A stretch of DNA of 64,000 nt from an uncultured Lentisphaeria bacterium (GTDB taxonomy: Bacteria > Verrucomicrobiota > Lentisphaeria > Victivallales > UBA1829): positions 1 through 64,000 of the forward strand of contig CASDPB010000011.1 of assembly GCA_949282305.1 (NCBI GenBank). Direction: 5' to 3'. The notes beneath the pieces are model-generated. The model saw only the letters and a list, made by a program, of their open reading frames with translations. It ran no database searches and was not told where the DNA came from. Below, piece by piece: positions 18,958 through 26,948 of the stretch (position 1 is its first letter; every line of letters begins with the position of its first letter). A program made the position numbers and the translations under genes.

Positions 18958-19524
18958 ATGAAACAGTATGACGGTTTTCTGACTGTTACGGCTGAGGATA
19001 TTGGATGCGATCCGCGCATTCCGAAAGGAGCGCAGCTTCTGTGCACAGGGAAAATTGAACCGCGGAATGGCGATTATGTGCTGGTCAAACGCGGAAATGC
19101 ACCACCTTTCATCCGGGGATATTTCGTCCGTGAAGATGGCTCCATTCTCTTGAAATCATTCAATAAAGACGCAGACAGCTATGTTGCGACGGCACAGGCT
19201 CTGAATGCCGCTGGAGTCATGGTCATAGTCCGGATGGAGCATGATTTTCCTGCTGCTTCCAGAGCTGCGATGCCTGAAACGGAAGTCCCGGCTGCCGTTT
19301 TCCCGCAAGAACGTCAGGAGTCTGTTTCTCCGCTTCCCGTCAATCTCGACCCGGCGGAACTTCTGACTTTTGATGAGGCGCAGGCGCTGCTGAAAGTCAA
19401 ACGCACCAAAATGTATGCCCTGCTTCGTTCCGGAGAACTGCGTGCTTCCAAGATCGGCAAGCTCTGGCGTGTGGAACGTGGTTCGATCCAGCAGTATCTG
19501 GCGGCAAGAACCTATAAAAACTGA
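18958..19524 (+). CDS. Small regulator: S24/LexA-like domain fused to an excisionase-type HTH
   Basis: This is a 188-residue protein with two parts. Residues 1-85 look like a peptidase S24/LexA C-terminal-like beta domain (GDYVLVKRGN... then a segment ending ILLKSFNKD), but no clear catalytic Ser-Lys dyad is visible, so autoproteolysis is doubtful. After a Pro-rich linker, residues about 133-182 form an excisionase/MerR-like winged HTH: LLTFDEAQALLKVKRTKMYA then LRASKIGKLWRVERGSIQQY. Such HTH domains bind DNA as phage excisionases or as small regulators. The start has a strong AGGAGG. Dyad symmetries upstream suggest autoregulation. There is no integrase nearby, so it is probably a chromosomal regulator of unknown target. 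Confidence 0.75.
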   Translation: MKQYDGFLTVTAEDIGCDPRIPKGAQLLCTGKIEPRNGDYVLVKRGNAPPFIRGYFVREDGSILLKSFNKDADSYVATAQALNAAGVMVIVRMEHDFPAASRAAMPETEVPAAVFPQERQESVSPLPVNLDPAELLTFDEAQALLKVKRTKMYALLRSGELRASKIGKLWRVERGSIQQYLAARTYKN

Positions 19525-19572
19525 GTTCGGCAGTTCCTCAATGCCGCGCTGTGCGCCGGGGAGACAAGCGGC

Positions 19573-20613
19573 TTATTCTTCACGGATTTTGTCCCATGCC
19601 TGGATATATTTCGCGTTGTCTGCACCGAGGTCGCGCAGCGGAACACATCTGGCGCGGACGGATTCCGGGATGGAGAATGCCGGATTCCGCCTGAGTTTCT
19701 CGTCCACCAGTTTTACCGCTTCCGTATTCGGGGTGACGTACATGATTTCATTCATGTTTTCCGCCGCGATTTCCGGGCGGTACATGAAATTGATGAACTC
19801 ATGCGCGAGTTTTGGATTGGAACAGTTTTTCACCACAGTGAAGTTGTCGAATGTGACTGTGGAACCTTCCTCGGGGATGACGAATGCGACATTGGGTTTC
19901 TCCATGGAGACCTGAAGCATGTCACCGCTGTAGGTCTGAATCAGGAAAAATTCGCCGGAGGCAAGCGCGCGCTTTGCATCGTCCACCTCAAACTTTGCGA
20001 TATTCTGCTTCCATTTCTGAACCAGTTCCACAGCCTCGTCGATCTGTTTCTGATCTGTGGAATTGACGTCATAGCCGAGTGTGCGGAGCGCGCAGCCCAT
20101 GACCTCGCGCTGGTCGTTCAGGAGAGACGAACGCTTTTTGATCTCCGGACGTTCAAACATGCGCCAGGTCGGCTTGAAATTCCTGACCCGGTTCGTGTCG
20201 TAGCCGATGCCGGTGAAGCTGACGAAATAAGGAACCGAGTATTTCAGCTCGCCGTCAAGGGAAAGAGGGCTGTAGGAGCGGTCAAAATATTTTGTGACAT
20301 TTGGAAGCAGAGAGGAATCAAGGTCGAGGAGCATTCCCTGCTCATACATGAGCTTCGCCATATAGGAGGAGGGCACGATGATGTCGTATCCGCCCGCGCC
20401 CGCCTTGAGTTTGGTATACATTGCCTCGTTGGAGTCGAAAACATCCACCTTGACTCTGCAGTTGAATTCCTTTTCAAACTTGCGGATCACGTTGTCGGAA
20501 ATGTAGTCGCCCCAATTGTAGATATGGAGAGTCTTCCCGGGGTTGCCGCAGGAGGACAGGACAAAGACGGCCGCCAGTAAAAACAAGGCGCAGGGCAGGA
20601 TGATTCGTTTCAT
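19573..20613 (-). CDS. potD: Spermidine/putrescine ABC transporter substrate-binding lipoprotein
   Basis: This is a 346-residue periplasmic binding protein with a lipoprotein signal (lipobox LSSC near residue 21). The mature start TLHIYNWGDYISDNVIRKFE is the classic PotD opening. Later motifs include YDIIVPSSYM and GSTVTFDNFTVVKNC. It captures polyamines and delivers them to the PotBC permease. Its start overlaps the potC stop by 4 bases (ATGA). It is last in the potABCD operon, convergent with the S24/HTH gene. Confidence 0.95.
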   Translation of the reverse strand: MKRIILPCALFLLAAVFVLSSCGNPGKTLHIYNWGDYISDNVIRKFEKEFNCRVKVDVFDSNEAMYTKLKAGAGGYDIIVPSSYMAKLMYEQGMLLDLDSSLLPNVTKYFDRSYSPLSLDGELKYSVPYFVSFTGIGYDTNRVRNFKPTWRMFERPEIKKRSSLLNDQREVMGCALRTLGYDVNSTDQKQIDEAVELVQKWKQNIAKFEVDDAKRALASGEFFLIQTYSGDMLQVSMEKPNVAFVIPEEGSTVTFDNFTVVKNCSNPKLAHEFINFMYRPEIAAENMNEIMYVTPNTEAVKLVDEKLRRNPAFSIPESVRARCVPLRDLGADNAKYIQAWDKIREE

Positions 20614-21446
20614 TTTTGATTCTCCGTTTTATTGGAAAGAAGTTTTTGCGTGATGAAGACTAAGGCAAATGTCATGGCCAGAAAGACCACCGACAAAGCA
20701 TTGATTACTGCGGGGGTGCCGCGCCTCATGGCGCTTTGAATATAAATGGGAAGCGTCGTGTCCCCTGCGCCTTTCACGAAGAACGTGATGACGAAATCAT
20801 CGATCGACAGCGTAAAGGCGAAAAGGGCTCCCGCGATGATTCCCGGGGAGATAACCGGCAGGGTCACACGGAAAAAGGTATAGAGACCGCTTGCTCCGAG
20901 ATCCTGCGCAGCCTCGACGAGCGAGGAGTCGAACTCCTGGAGCCTTCCGAGGACAACCATTGTGACGTAGCTCATGCAGAAGGTGATGTGGGCGATGATG
21001 ATCGTCGTCATTCCCAGCTCCATTTCAATTCCGAATACGCGCCTGACCCATTCTCCGCAGACGGAAAGCACGGTCACGAACAGCAGCAGAAGGCTGATTC
21101 CCAGCAGGATGTCCGGCACGACCAGTGGCGTATGGACAAGTGCGTAATAGATTCCCCTGAGTCTGCTTCTGGAACGATGAAGCGCCAGCGCGCTGAGCGT
21201 TCCGAGCAGAGTCGAGAAAAAAGTCGAGATCAGCGCAATAATCAGTGTGTTCGTCAGGGCTTCCCAGATGGAACGCTCCTGAAACAGCTTCTGATACCAG
21301 ATCAGAGAGAACCTGGTCCATGCTCCGCCGTATTTGCTGGCGTTGAAGGATGCGACAGCGACAAGAATCAGCGGCGTATAGAGAAATACCAGCGTCAGGA
21401 GCGTGACGATCAGAGGAAAACGGCTGTGTCTGCTGCATTGTTTCAT
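20610..21446 (-). CDS. potC: Polyamine ABC transporter permease
   Basis: This is a 278-residue inner-membrane protein with six predicted helices. The ABC permease EAA loop is EAAQDLGASGLYTFFRVTLP (about residues 170-190). SIDDFVITFF near residue 210 is typical of PotC. The open frame continues 16 codons further upstream, but the ATG at 21446 overlaps the potB stop by 4 bases and has AGGGA upstream, so it was chosen. It pairs with PotB. Confidence 0.95.
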   Translation of the reverse strand: MKQCSRHSRFPLIVTLLTLVFLYTPLILVAVASFNASKYGGAWTRFSLIWYQKLFQERSIWEALTNTLIIALISTFFSTLLGTLSALALHRSRSRLRGIYYALVHTPLVVPDILLGISLLLLFVTVLSVCGEWVRRVFGIEMELGMTTIIIAHITFCMSYVTMVVLGRLQEFDSSLVEAAQDLGASGLYTFFRVTLPVISPGIIAGALFAFTLSIDDFVITFFVKGAGDTTLPIYIQSAMRRGTPAVINALSVVFLAMTFALVFITQKLLSNKTENQK

Positions 21447-22309
21447 TTTGCTTTTTCCCTGTATTTGGACTTTGCCTGTATTTTCCTGAGCCACAATATG
21501 CAGACCAGCGGCAGAAAGACCGCCAGCATCAGGAGCGCGGAAAGCGCGCTGGCATGCGGCAGGTTGCGGTCGATGAAGACACGCTGCGCAATCTTGTCTC
21601 CGATGAGTTCATTGGCGGGACCGCCCACCAGATCGGGAATCAGGTAGGCTCCGAACGCCGGAATCAGAACCACCATGACAGCCGTCCAGATTCCTTTTGC
21701 CACGCCGGGCAGGAATACCCGGCGGAATGCGTAAAAGGAGCTTGCCCCGAGGTCTTTGGCAGCGTCAAGCAGTGAGAAATCGAATTTTTCGGCGGAAGCG
21801 TAGATCGGCAGAACCGCAAACGGAATGTATGTGTAGATCATGACCGCAAGGACTGCCCACTGATTGTAAAGAAGCATGGCGGAGTCGGGGATCACGCCGG
21901 TCAGCACCAGCAGCTTCTTGAAAAATCCGTCCGGATGCAGAAAGACTTTCCATGCGTAGATGCGGATCAGGAAATTAGTCCAGAAAGGAACGATAATCAG
22001 GAGAAGGAAAATATTTTTCAGGCGTGTGCTCATCCGGGAAAGCTGGTAGCTGATCGGGATTGCCACCGCAATGCAGACCGCAGTGGAAACGATGCCGAGC
22101 CACAGTGTCCTCCAGATGATTGCGGGATAGCTGGGATTGCGCAGATCCTGAATGGTCTTCAGCGTCCAGCCGGCACCTATGCCGCCGTAGGAGTCAACAG
22201 GCTTGAACGCCAGCAGGAACACAATCAGCACCGGCAGGGCGTAAAAGATGACGAGCCACAGAAAAGAAGGCGCGCCGAGGATGAAATTCATGAATTTGCG
22301 GCTTTTCAT
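21443..22309 (-). CDS. potB: Polyamine ABC transporter permease
   Basis: This 288-residue permease has six membrane segments. Hallmarks are VPFWTNFLIRIYAWKVFLH, which follows the PotB pattern, and the EAA-type loop DAAKDLGASSFYAFRRVFLP. The frame is open for 62 more codons inside potA, but those encode no membrane-like sequence. The ATG at 22309, 13 bases after the potA stop, starts MKSRKFMNFILGAPSF. The ribosome site is weak (GGGGG), consistent with coupling to potA translation. Confidence 0.95.
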   Translation of the reverse strand: MKSRKFMNFILGAPSFLWLVIFYALPVLIVFLLAFKPVDSYGGIGAGWTLKTIQDLRNPSYPAIIWRTLWLGIVSTAVCIAVAIPISYQLSRMSTRLKNIFLLLIIVPFWTNFLIRIYAWKVFLHPDGFFKKLLVLTGVIPDSAMLLYNQWAVLAVMIYTYIPFAVLPIYASAEKFDFSLLDAAKDLGASSFYAFRRVFLPGVAKGIWTAVMVVLIPAFGAYLIPDLVGGPANELIGDKIAQRVFIDRNLPHASALSALLMLAVFLPLVCILWLRKIQAKSKYREKAK

Positions 22310-22322
22310 TTCAGCCCCCGGA

Positions 22323-23456
22323 TTAGAGATCGGGCAGGGCGAGGAGCTTTTCATCGTCCTCTGCATAACGGTCAAGCATGTAGGCGTTGTCCGCCTCGAA
22401 CCTGAGCCAGACGTCGTCATCCCATTTGATGCGCCGTTCGTCCAGCGCATAACCGTAATGCTGCTTGATGACGGAAATCCGCCAGTCCTGCACACGCACC
22501 CAGTAACGGGTGTGCGCTCCGAGGTAAATCACTTCCTCGACTTTGCCGTGAAGGATGTTCGTATTGGCGTCGCTTTTTTCCGGCTTGTTCAGGGAGATCA
22601 TGAATTTTTCCGGGCGGATGCTGATGTGGATGCTTTCACCGACCTGCACCTTTTTGTCGTTATAGAGGCGGATAGGCTGGAACCCGTCGATTTTCAGATT
22701 GCAGTAATCGCCGTCGATGCTTTCCACTGTGCCGGAGAAGAAATTGGTGTCGCCGATGAACGCCGCCACAAAACTGGTGCGGGGCGCTTCATAGAGTTCC
22801 GGCTGTGTGCCGATCTGTTCCACACGGCCGCCGCGGAGTACGGCAATATGGTCGCTGATGCTCATTGCCTCCTGCTGGTCATGGGTGACGAAGATAAAGG
22901 TAATGCCGACGTCGTCATGGATTGTGTCGAGCTCGATCAGCATTCTCTGGCGGAGTTTCAGGTCGAGCGCGGCAAGCGGTTCATCCAGAAGCAGGACTTT
23001 GGGTTTTGTAATCAGTGCGCGCGCGATTGCGACTCTCTGGCGCTGCCCACCGCTGAGCTGTCCGGGTTTCCGGTTTTCATATCCGCTCAGTTGAACCAGT
23101 TCGACGTATTTCGGAACTTCTTCCGAGATTTTTTTCGGATCGGTTCCCGTTGCCTTCAGCCCGAACGCGATATTTTCCCAGACCGTCATGTGCGGGAAGA
23201 GCGCATAATTCTGGAAGACGGTTCTGACCGCCCTGCGGTTTGCCGGCAGACTGGTGATGTCGATTCCGTCCAGAATCACACGCCCCGAATCGGGCGGCTC
23301 GAAACCGCCGCAGATGCGAAGCAGAGTCGTCTTTCCGCATCCGCTCGGTCCCAGCAGGGAGAACACTTCGCCGGCGTTGATTGAGAGCGACACATTGTCG
23401 AGGACAGTATTTTGCCCGTATCGTTTTGTAATATTCTCAAAGCGCAGGATTTCCAT
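22323..23456 (-). CDS. potA: Polyamine ABC transporter ATPase
   Basis: This 377-residue ATPase has the Walker A motif GPSGCGKT (residues 36-43), signature LSGGQRQR, Walker B VLLLDEPL and switch region FVTHDQQEA. A C-terminal TOBE-like domain (about residues 250-370) follows. It powers polyamine import. The start MEILRFENITKRYG at 23456 fits the family; the nearest GGAG is about 13 bases upstream, a little far. It is first in the potABCD operon, with a promoter at 23511-23539. Confidence 0.95.
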   Translation of the reverse strand: MEILRFENITKRYGQNTVLDNVSLSINAGEVFSLLGPSGCGKTTLLRICGGFEPPDSGRVILDGIDITSLPANRRAVRTVFQNYALFPHMTVWENIAFGLKATGTDPKKISEEVPKYVELVQLSGYENRKPGQLSGGQRQRVAIARALITKPKVLLLDEPLAALDLKLRQRMLIELDTIHDDVGITFIFVTHDQQEAMSISDHIAVLRGGRVEQIGTQPELYEAPRTSFVAAFIGDTNFFSGTVESIDGDYCNLKIDGFQPIRLYNDKKVQVGESIHISIRPEKFMISLNKPEKSDANTNILHGKVEEVIYLGAHTRYWVRVQDWRISVIKQHYGYALDERRIKWDDDVWLRFEADNAYMLDRYAEDDEKLLALPDL

Positions 23457-23498
23457 TTTCCGGGGCGTTCTCCTTCCGTTCCTTTTCCTTTCTGAAAG

Positions 23499-23539
23499 CA
23501 ATGAGGCATTACAATAACATCAGGCTCATTGTTTTTCAA
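23499..23539 (-). promoter_or_regulatory. potABCD promoter with flanking inverted repeat
   Basis: On the minus strand TTGAAA (23534-23539) and TATTGT (23511-23516) have a 17-base spacer. CAATGAG (23499-23505) and CTCATTG (23525-23531) are inverted arms on either side of the -10, a plausible operator. Confidence 0.45.
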
Positions 23540-23621
23540 TTCGGAAAACAAGAATGTTGGCGAAAAAGCCTCTTCCCCGCGGGGACTGCGGAACATGGCG
23601 CGGCGCAGCCCCCGAACGGCA

Positions 23622-25235
23622 TTACTCCTCGTCGTCGCTGCTCCTGCCGAGGATTTTTTCGACTTCATGGAGCAGGTTGCCTTCTCCGAGAATCATCAGG
23701 GAGTCGTGCAGCAGAATTTTTGTGCTGCCGCGCGGCACAACGAACTGATGTCCCCGGCGGATCAGCAGAACGAGAGCGCCCGGAGGCAATCCCAGTTCGG
23801 ACAGCCGTTTTCCGATGAAAGGCGCCGACTCCATGACCTCGAATTCCTTCATTTCTCCGTCGAGAGTCCCCGTGTTTTCAAATTCAAGCGGGACACGGGG
23901 AGAAACCTTGAGCGGTTTGTCCAGCCCCAGGAGCTTTGCAAACGGCATCAGGGTCTTGCCCTGAAACACCACGGAAGTCAAAACGATCAGGAACACGATA
24001 TTGAACATGACGTTGGAATCGGGGATGCTGTCTTTGTACATCAGCGGAAATGTGGCAAGCATGATCGGCGCTCCGCCCCGCAGTCCGACCCAGGAAACGA
24101 AAGTGCGCTCCTTCATGGTGAACTTGCTTCCGATCATGCACAGGAACACGACGAGCGGGCGTGCGACAAACATCATAATCAGGCTGACACCCAGTCCCAG
24201 CCAGATCGCCTTCAGAAGCCCGGACGGAAACACCAGCAGTCCGAGCATACCGAAGAGCGTCACCTGCATCAGCCAGGCAATGCCGTCATGGAAACGCCCG
24301 AGCCCGTATTGATAGGTGAATTTGCTGTTGCCCATCATCATGCCGCAGACATACACCGCCATGAACCCGTTGCCGCGCAGGTATTCCACTCCGAAGCCCC
24401 AGTCGGCGATTCCGTAAGTCAGCAGGACAACGCCGATGCCGATGACGTAGTAAAGTCCGTCATAGTCGAAGTCGATTTTGTCGAAATACCTGGCGGCGAG
24501 CCATCCGATCAGCAGTCCCAGCAGAATTCCGATTCCCATGCGCATGGGGAACGTCCAGAGTATCGACCAGTAGCTTGTAGTCTCCGGGCGCGTGATTACG
24601 TCGATCATGAACAGTGTCAGGAATGTCGCCATCGGATCGTTGCTTCCCGATTCATACTCAAGCAGAGGCTGGAGCTTTCCCTTCAGACTGACGCTTTTGC
24701 TGCGCAGGATCGCAAACACCGCCGCGGCATCGGTGGAGGAGACGATGGAGCCGAGCAGCAGGCACCACGGCAGCGGGTAGTTCAGCCCGAGCAGACGGAA
24801 AAATCCGTAAGCGCCGACCCCCACGGCAACCGCGGTCAGAAGCACTCCGACACTGGAAAGAATACTGCCGTAGCCGATTACGCTCTTTACGGACTTCCAG
24901 CTGGTGTCATAACCGCCGGAATAGAGAATGAACGCCATGGCGATTGTCCCGATGATGTTGGCGGAGAAGGCGTCCTCATAGTAAATTCCGCCGAATCCCT
25001 CGCTGCCGGCAAGCATGCCGACCGCAAGGAACATGACGAGAACGGGGACATTGATCCAGTTCGCGACGCGGCTCAGAAAGTAACTGACAGGTTTTACCGG
25101 ATGCTGGGTGGCGGAGGAAATCCGCCGGGAACAGGCGTTGACAATGCTGGCGAGTTTGCTTGAGGTCGCACCTACAAGAATCAGAACCGCCACGATCGTG
25201 AGGGAAACAGATAGATTGAATGCAAGTTTTTCCAT
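23622..25235 (-). CDS. K+/H+ (or Na+/H+) antiporter, CPA1 family, with TrkA-C-like domain
   Basis: This 537-residue protein has about 12 membrane helices. The ion-binding helix region reads LGSIVSSTDAAAVFAILRS (about residues 155-175), followed by ESGSNDPMA. WVGLRGGAPIMLATFPLM (about residues 370-390) is the conserved CPA1 landmark. A cytosolic C-terminal domain (residues about 435-530, SAPFIGKRLSELGLPPGALV onward) is a TrkA-C/RCK-C-type ligand-binding domain. The overall layout matches the NhaP2/CvrA group of K+/H+ antiporters, which regulate potassium and turgor. The gene is monocistronic and ends about 165 bases upstream of the potA start. Confidence 0.9.
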   Translation of the reverse strand: MEKLAFNLSVSLTIVAVLILVGATSSKLASIVNACSRRISSATQHPVKPVSYFLSRVANWINVPVLVMFLAVGMLAGSEGFGGIYYEDAFSANIIGTIAMAFILYSGGYDTSWKSVKSVIGYGSILSSVGVLLTAVAVGVGAYGFFRLLGLNYPLPWCLLLGSIVSSTDAAAVFAILRSKSVSLKGKLQPLLEYESGSNDPMATFLTLFMIDVITRPETTSYWSILWTFPMRMGIGILLGLLIGWLAARYFDKIDFDYDGLYYVIGIGVVLLTYGIADWGFGVEYLRGNGFMAVYVCGMMMGNSKFTYQYGLGRFHDGIAWLMQVTLFGMLGLLVFPSGLLKAIWLGLGVSLIMMFVARPLVVFLCMIGSKFTMKERTFVSWVGLRGGAPIMLATFPLMYKDSIPDSNVMFNIVFLIVLTSVVFQGKTLMPFAKLLGLDKPLKVSPRVPLEFENTGTLDGEMKEFEVMESAPFIGKRLSELGLPPGALVLLIRRGHQFVVPRGSTKILLHDSLMILGEGNLLHEVEKILGRSSDDEE

Positions 25236-25858
25236 GAATGAAATCCAGAAATATAAGGTTGAAAAAGAAAAATCAGGTAAGGCTGCTCTTCAGGGGAAGC
25301 CGGGGACTGGCGCGGGCGCCGCAGGAACCGGTCGGAACATCGCTGGAAATGTCGTTTCCGGGGAAGGCGCAGTAGCTTTCCTTTCTGGCGGCAAAAGAAA
25401 AATTTCCCGGAAAGCCTTCTGAAATCAGGCTGGAACCGGAACGCGCCGGAAACTGAAAGCAGCTTTTCTTTTTCGGTATCAGGATGATGTTTTTCGATTG
25501 TGCCGCACCGCGGGAACAGGTGACGGCGGATCCTGCCGGAGAAAACATGAAGTCCGTTCTTGAAGAACGGATTCCGGAGTTTCCGCCGGGCAAAAGGCAA
25601 AACGAAGCAAGTTGAATCAGAATGATAAAACGAAGCATTGAAGTTCCCTGTTCCAGCTGAGTTGCCATAAAGTAACATGACGATGAAACTTTTCAATAAG
25701 AAAACTTGAAAAAAATCCTTTTTTGTAATCTGCGGGGGAGGTGTCACGCAGCGGATTTTCCAACGGGGGATGTCCTGCGAAGGAAAACAGGACGGAGAAG
25801 GCTTGCAAGCGGGAAAAATGCGGATATATTGCCGTGAAACGGGAAAGGCTGGATTTGC
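25236..25858. other. Gene-poor stretch of about 620 bases
   Basis: This lies between the divergent starts of the antiporter and the P-loop kinase. Open frames exist on the minus strand, but they lack a ribosome site, family features and sensible composition. An 11-base direct repeat, AAAACGAAGCA, occurs at 25599-25609 and 25627-25637. I see no RNA gene or transposon end. It could be a decayed gene or a long regulatory region. Confidence 0.4.
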
Positions 25859-26368
25859 ATGAAAAGGATTCTGATTGTCGGCTGCGGCGGCGCGGGAAAA
25901 ACCACATTGTCCCGCGCGCTTGGAGAAAAACTCCGGATTCCGGTTTATCATCTGGACCGCTATTTCTGGAAGCCGGGATGGGTGGAGGAGCCGAAGGAGA
26001 AATTTGACGCCGTTCTCGGAGAACTGCTCCGGCGGGATGCGTGGATTATGGACGGCAATTACGGGCGCACGTTTCCCGAACGCCTCAAATATGCGGATAC
26101 GGTGATTTTCCTGAGATATTCGCGCCGGGTCTGTCTCTGCCGCATTCTGAAGCGTTACCTGACTTATCGCGGCAGGACACGCCCCGACCTGACGGAAGGC
26201 TGTTCCGAACGTCTGAACCTTGAGTTCCTGCGCTATATCTGGACTTACAACCGCAGGATGCTGCCGAGGATGGAGGCATATCTGAAAGAGATGCCGGAAG
26301 GATGCGCTCTGCATGTCTTTCGCGATCCCGGGGAAACCGGGGCGTTTTTACGCCGTCTGGAACAGTGA
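25859..26368 (+). CDS. P-loop NTPase, adenylate kinase/topology-modulation-like
   Basis: This 169-residue protein begins MKRILIVGCGGAGKTTLSRA with a Walker A variant at residues 8-15. It continues with IPVYHLDRYFWKPGW and WIMDGNYGRT, which are typical of small kinase-like proteins annotated as DNA topology modulation or FlaR-like AAA proteins. It should bind ATP and probably phosphorylate a small molecule; the substrate is unknown. It is a single gene, convergent with sixA. Confidence 0.82.
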   Translation: MKRILIVGCGGAGKTTLSRALGEKLRIPVYHLDRYFWKPGWVEEPKEKFDAVLGELLRRDAWIMDGNYGRTFPERLKYADTVIFLRYSRRVCLCRILKRYLTYRGRTRPDLTEGCSERLNLEFLRYIWTYNRRMLPRMEAYLKEMPEGCALHVFRDPGETGAFLRRLEQ

Positions 26369-26451
26369 CAGTGTGGGAAATGCTGTTGAATCTCCTTGCG
26401 GAGTTCTGAACGAAGCGGAACTTTGCCGCCGGGGGGATTCGCTTCGCCGCG

Positions 26452-26931
26452 TCAGCAGTTCTGAAAACGCAGTGCCGGAGGTGTTGACTCTATCTTTTTC
26501 CAGCATTCCGCGGGGAATTCAAGAGAGCAGACGGAGCAGGTGGGGAAGGAACCTGAAAACTGCGGATACAGACGCAGGATCAGTTCCGCGACAGTCGGAT
26601 TGTGCCCGAACAGAATGACACGGCTGACTGCGTCGTCCCAATGTGAAATGACCTGCATGATGTCGGATGCGGAACCCGTGTAGATCAGCATGTCCGTGAT
26701 TACGGCGTCCTGCGGGATGTGGAACGCGGCGGCGAAAATGTGCGCGGTCTGCATCGCTCTCTGCGCGGGGCTGGAGACCAGCATTTCCGGGGCGGGGATG
26801 TTCCGCGCCGTTTTCTGCGATATCTGATCCGCCTGCCGGATGCCGTGTTTCGTAAGGGATCGTTCAAAATCGGAGTGAAGGCTTCTGAGCGGTTCCGCTT
26901 CCGCATGGCGCACAATGGTCAAATGTTTCAT
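26452..26931 (-). CDS. sixA: Phosphohistidine phosphatase SixA-like (histidine phosphatase superfamily)
   Basis: This 159-residue protein starts MKHLTIVRHAEAEP with the RHG-like catalytic motif RHAEA (catalytic His10). The second catalytic region is ILFGHNPTVAELI. This is the compact SixA architecture, which removes phosphate from phosphohistidine, for example on phosphotransfer domains. The frame is open 77 codons upstream across the end of htrA, but the ATG at 26931 has GGGAG and the family N-terminus. It lies 17 bases after the htrA stop, so the two are co-transcribed. Confidence 0.85.
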   Translation of the reverse strand: MKHLTIVRHAEAEPLRSLHSDFERSLTKHGIRQADQISQKTARNIPAPEMLVSSPAQRAMQTAHIFAAAFHIPQDAVITDMLIYTGSASDIMQVISHWDDAVSRVILFGHNPTVAELILRLYPQFSGSFPTCSVCSLEFPAECWKKIESTPPALRFQNC

Positions 26932-26948
26932 GATCGGTTCTCCCTTTG

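Noticed and set aside
18958-19524. Phage or integrative element suggested by the excisionase-type HTH
   Set aside because: No integrase, attachment-site repeat or phage gene lies nearby, and flanking genes are housekeeping.
25273-25668. Short minus-strand frame with a hydrophobic start in the gap
   Set aside because: It is weakly signal-peptide-like but lacks a ribosome site and any similarity I recognise; it is left as non-coding.
25181-26314. Minus-strand frame spanning the gap and the P-loop kinase
   Set aside because: It overlaps the kinase and the start of the antiporter, has no start signal, and its composition is not protein-like.
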